Source of the DNA: Candidatus Cloacimonadota bacterium
GTDB taxonomy: Bacteria; Cloacimonadota; Cloacimonadia; Cloacimonadales; TCS61
Reading direction: 5' to 3'
DNA length: 7,182 nucleotides
Assembly: GCA_018654125.1 (NCBI GenBank)
Contig: JABIME010000103.1
Location: 1 to 7,182 of the forward strand
In this document: positions 4,677-7,182 of the stretch, piece by piece
How positions within the stretch are numbered: position 1 is the stretch's first letter
How the letters are laid out: every line of letters starts with the position of its first letter
Notes under the pieces: generated by a model
The model's database searches: none
Told to the model about the DNA's origin: nothing
What the model saw: the letters and a program-made list of their open reading frames with translations, nothing else
Program-made: the position numbers and the translations under genes

Positions 4677-6791
4677 CTAAAAACTAAACTCTACTCCCAT
4701 GCTCATAGAAGTTATTGTTTCATCCTCACCTTTGATCTTACCATTTCCATCTAGATCAACATAGCGTTCCTGATAACTTCCAACCAGCTGTGTGTTCCCA
4801 CCTAAAGAATAACCAAGCGAACCATTTATAACAGCATTTGGTGTTTTAAAAGCATCTAATTTATCGAATCCTGTTTGCGAATAGCCAATTTCAGCTTTAG
4901 TTAGTTTAGGAATTATTTTTGTGTCAAAATTTGCTTTTCCCCATAATGAGCGATAATTATTTTCATTCTCGTCATACATATCTTCATAGGCTACAGTGAT
5001 ATACATGAAATTAAGAATATTTGTTGTAAGAGATCCATACCAACCATGAGAACTTGTCATATTTTCTACAAGGCTTTCTTTAGTAAGAACGCTATCAATA
5101 TCTGTGTAAATAAATGCTCTTTGTTCATCATAAAGCTGGTCAAAGAAAGCCGGCATAAAATCTTCCTGATAAAATCGATATTCCAAATTCATATGAAAAA
5201 TGAGGAATTTTGAGTAGAAACCTGGAAAGATAAATCCCATTCCATGATCCATGATTTGAGCAGCTTCACCATAATGGCTCAAAGTAAATAGCGGATTTTG
5301 AACAAATGGCAGCTCATAGTCAGCTCCGAACACTGTTACATCATCTTCTTCAAATTCAGAAAAAGATGGATTGCGTCTGTTTGCAAAATATTCATTCTCT
5401 TCCCACCAAGTCTCAAATCCTTCCTCTGTAGGATTTGTCACAGTTGAGAAATATAAAGCGTGATAGTCGTCAATCTCGGTATCAATCAAATTATGCCAAT
5501 CTTCATCAAATGGGAAATCATCAAAATGATCTGGATAGTTGTCATCATCAGAATCAAGAAGACCTTTAACTTGATTTCTATCATGAGCTACAGTTCCACC
5601 AAAGGTTAATTTGCTAAATAATGGAATAGATGTGCCAATTAGTGGTTGAATGGTTAGTCTTCCACCTAGAATTTCATTTTTCACAGCATTGGAAGTAAAC
5701 AATTCTGCGGTCATTCCTGCTACAGGAAGTTTGCCGCCAATTTGAATTCCTATCTGCTTATATTCAGGGTAACGGAGCATATTTGAGTAATCTTTCATAA
5801 CCAGTCCATGACCCAAAGTGTAAGATTTAAAGCCGCCGAGTCTTCCATAAAAAGCATCTCCACGCTCTCCATAACGAAGATAATACACCTTATTTACATA
5901 ATCTTCAAAGCTGTCCCAATCTTCTGTACGAATATCACCATTACTGTCTATCATCAAATCAATATCTAGTCCTAAACCAAATTTTCCAAAGGAGAGTTCC
6001 GGCATTAATCTGATCTGAGTATAAGTTTCTTCACCCAACATTACAGAGCCAACTCCACCGCCCATATTGAATGGTCCGGAAGATGATGATTCTTCAGTTT
6101 CTTCTTCCTCTTCAATAACTTCAGGTGTTTCGATCGGTACTTCTTCTCTTGCAGGAACTTCTTCTTCTTCTTCTATAATAGGTTCATATTCTTCATTAAT
6201 GAAATCACCTTGAGATTCCTCAATATCGCCCGGATCTATGGCCAAGATAATTATTGGTTGATCACCAGAAATTACTCCTCTTTGCCCGGCTAACACAGCA
6301 CCAGCCTCACCTGTAATTTTATTTTGGAAGATAACTTCACCCTCAAATGTGAGTAATTCTGTAGTTCCGTCTTCACCAATGTTTATCATGAAGTTTGTTC
6401 CCTTTACAGAAGCTACAGTTGTAGGTGTTTCGATTTCGAATTTTCCTGTTCCCTTTTCTACTTTTGCCCAGAGTTCACCCATTTTAAGTAAACTCTTCTT
6501 ATTATACTTTTCACCATTCTTTTCTGTACGAATATTAAGAACAGTGTTAGGGAAAAGCTTAATAATAGAGCTCTCGTCCTCAAATTGAATTGCCGCAAAA
6601 GATTCTGCTTTAGTTTCTACTTCATCACCATTAAAAAGCTTATCTTCAAGCTTTAATGCAGAACTTTCTAGGTTTCTTGTTAAATCAACATTCCCCTTAA
6701 CTTTAAGTGGACGTGCAACTGAATCGATAGCTTGTAGGCCAATTAAGCCGATAATTATAAATGATACTAATAAAATAACCTTCTTTTTCAT
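4677..6791 (-). CDS. Secreted FecR-domain protein with C-terminal outer-membrane beta-barrel
   Basis: A 704-residue envelope protein that I recognise only by domains. Residues 1-21 form a signal peptide (MKKK, hydrophobic core, GLQA). Residues about 30-170 resemble a FecR domain: NGDEVETKAESFAAIQFEDE around 54-73 and KFEIETPTTVASVKGTNFMI around 117-136 are the family's typical strands. A Glu/Pro-rich linker (about 189-238) follows, then a Gly/aromatic-rich region with alternating hydrophobic strands (about 245-704) ending in GVEFSF. The terminal Phe matches the outer-membrane barrel assembly signal. Asp-rich loops at 413-425 and 679-691 look calcium-binding. Classical FecR proteins are inner-membrane regulators of about 320 residues beside a sigma factor; no sigma factor or TonB receptor gene is present here, so a structural or peptidoglycan-facing role for the FecR part is more likely. 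I chose the ATG at 6791 over an in-frame ATG at 6827 because GGGAGG lies just upstream and the signal peptide starts there. Confidence 0.85.
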   Translation of the reverse strand: MKKKVILLVSFIIIGLIGLQAIDSVARPLKVKGNVDLTRNLESSALKLEDKLFNGDEVETKAESFAAIQFEDESSIIKLFPNTVLNIRTEKNGEKYNKKSLLKMGELWAKVEKGTGKFEIETPTTVASVKGTNFMINIGEDGTTELLTFEGEVIFQNKITGEAGAVLAGQRGVISGDQPIIILAIDPGDIEESQGDFINEEYEPIIEEEEEVPAREEVPIETPEVIEEEEETEESSSSGPFNMGGGVGSVMLGEETYTQIRLMPELSFGKFGLGLDIDLMIDSNGDIRTEDWDSFEDYVNKVYYLRYGERGDAFYGRLGGFKSYTLGHGLVMKDYSNMLRYPEYKQIGIQIGGKLPVAGMTAELFTSNAVKNEILGGRLTIQPLIGTSIPLFSKLTFGGTVAHDRNQVKGLLDSDDDNYPDHFDDFPFDEDWHNLIDTEIDDYHALYFSTVTNPTEEGFETWWEENEYFANRRNPSFSEFEEDDVTVFGADYELPFVQNPLFTLSHYGEAAQIMDHGMGFIFPGFYSKFLIFHMNLEYRFYQEDFMPAFFDQLYDEQRAFIYTDIDSVLTKESLVENMTSSHGWYGSLTTNILNFMYITVAYEDMYDENENNYRSLWGKANFDTKIIPKLTKAEIGYSQTGFDKLDAFKTPNAVINGSLGYSLGGNTQLVGSYQERYVDLDGNGKIKGEDETITSMSMGVEFSF

Positions 6792-6949
6792 TGTATCCTC
6801 CCAATAAAATTTTTCTAAAAACTCCATTTAGCAGACATGGTGTCAAGAATAATGTAGAAACATATTGTTAAGATGAGTTTGTAATCTTCTTTTTATAGAC
6901 AGAATCGAGTGATAATTTTTCTTGTTGATTGTAATTAATTGGGGTGTAG
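6792..6949. promoter_or_regulatory. Divergent intergenic promoter region
   Basis: This 158-bp gap separates the minus-strand FecR/barrel gene from the plus-strand gene starting at 6950, so it should hold promoters for both. On the minus strand a perfect TTGACA lies at 6846-6841, but no good -10 hexamer follows at 16-18 bp; TTTAGA at 21 bp is the nearest candidate and is poor. On the plus strand GATAAT (6911-6916) resembles a -10 box without a clear -35 box. If this phylum does not use E. coli-like promoters these matches mean little. No strong hairpin or repeat is seen. Confidence 0.4.
6797..6802 (-). promoter_or_regulatory. Strong ribosome binding site for the FecR/barrel gene
   Basis: On the minus strand this reads GGGAGG, 5 bp before the ATG at 6791. 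It decides the start: the upstream in-frame ATG at 6827 would add 12 residues (beginning MEFLEKF) ahead of the signal peptide, and those codons span the ribosome binding site itself. Confidence 0.85.
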
Positions 6950-7182
6950 ATGAAATATAAATATCTGGCAGAATGGTTGAAAGAGAATGAGGATCAAAAC
7001 CTTATTTTTAAATCATTAAGTAAATTTGAAGATCAATATTTCATTGAATTCAGTAAGCGCAAAGAAGGGCTTCATGTTAACCTTTCATCACAAGATTGTT
7101 TTTGCTTTTTTACAAAAAATAGAGTTATACCTTTTGAGAAGATAAACGAGCTCAACTTTATGAACACTCATCTTACAAAAGC
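6950..7182 (+). CDS. N-terminal fragment of an unidentified protein, possibly NFACT/RqcH-like
   Basis: The frame opens with ATG at 6950, is closed immediately upstream by an in-frame TAG (6947-6949), and continues to the window edge: 77 complete codons, 3' truncated. GGGGTG at 6941-6946 serves as ribosome binding site. The protein begins MKYKYLAEWLKEN, is soluble in character, and contains a strand-like segment GLHVNLSSQDCFCFFT (about 40-55). The pattern of an N-terminal helix, a hydrophobic strand pair and an LSS-type strand resembles the N-terminal domain of NFACT (RqcH/Rqc2, ribosome quality control) proteins, but the match is from memory of the fold pattern and lacks a diagnostic motif, so the identity is tentative. 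The gene is divergent from the FecR/barrel gene. Confidence 0.75.
   Translation, partial: MKYKYLAEWLKENEDQNLIFKSLSKFEDQYFIEFSKRKEGLHVNLSSQDCFCFFTKNRVIPFEKINELNFMNTHLTK

Noticed and set aside
6349..6588. Plus-strand 79-codon frame inside the FecR domain
   Set aside because: Antisense to the FecR-like coding region; no independent support.
6792..6827. Longer FecR/barrel protein starting at the ATG at 6827
   Set aside because: It would place 12 extra residues before a classic MKKK signal peptide and run through the GGGAGG ribosome binding site.

Overview
The window is AT-rich (roughly one third G+C by eye) and densely coded, with seven complete genes and two genes cut by the window edges. The large outer-membrane-type beta-barrel protein with an N-terminal signal peptide points to a diderm (Gram-negative) bacterium. 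The low G+C, the FecR-domain/barrel architecture and the TTGCGAGG-type palindromic repeats make me think of the FCB group or its candidate-phylum relatives (Cloacimonadota-like). That placement is a guess from gene style, not something the sequence proves.

Layout: positions 2-2582 carry a plus-strand run: the 3' part of an adenosine deaminase gene, then rmuC 13 bp later, then a small two-helix membrane protein of unknown function. This run converges at about 2583-2610 on a long minus-strand run. Read in transcription order (right to left), that run is: a 704-residue secreted FecR-domain/beta-barrel protein (6791-4677), a 102-bp palindromic repeat, a small GIY-YIG endonuclease gene (4546-4241), a second 102-bp copy of the same repeat, a TatD-family metal-dependent hydrolase (4113-3358), and a TcdA/ThiF-type E1-like enzyme (3345-2611). 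From a divergent gap (6792-6949) a further plus-strand gene starts at 6950 and runs off the window; its start weakly resembles the N-terminus of NFACT/RqcH proteins.

Most genes are housekeeping: purine salvage (Add), DNA recombination or maintenance (RmuC), tRNA t6A cyclisation (TcdA) and a TatD nuclease/hydrolase. TatD and TcdA are 12 bp apart and very probably co-transcribed. The accessory signal is the 538-bp block at 4121-4658. In it, a GIY-YIG nuclease gene sits between two direct copies of a G+C-richer element (47-49% by hand count) with matching inverted ends. The two copies match at 89 of 102 ungapped positions. They fill nearly all of the gaps on both sides of the nuclease gene, which suggests a nuclease-associated repeat family or a small mobile unit. 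The second unusual item is the fusion of a FecR-type domain, an acidic linker and an outer-membrane barrel with calcium-binding-like loops.
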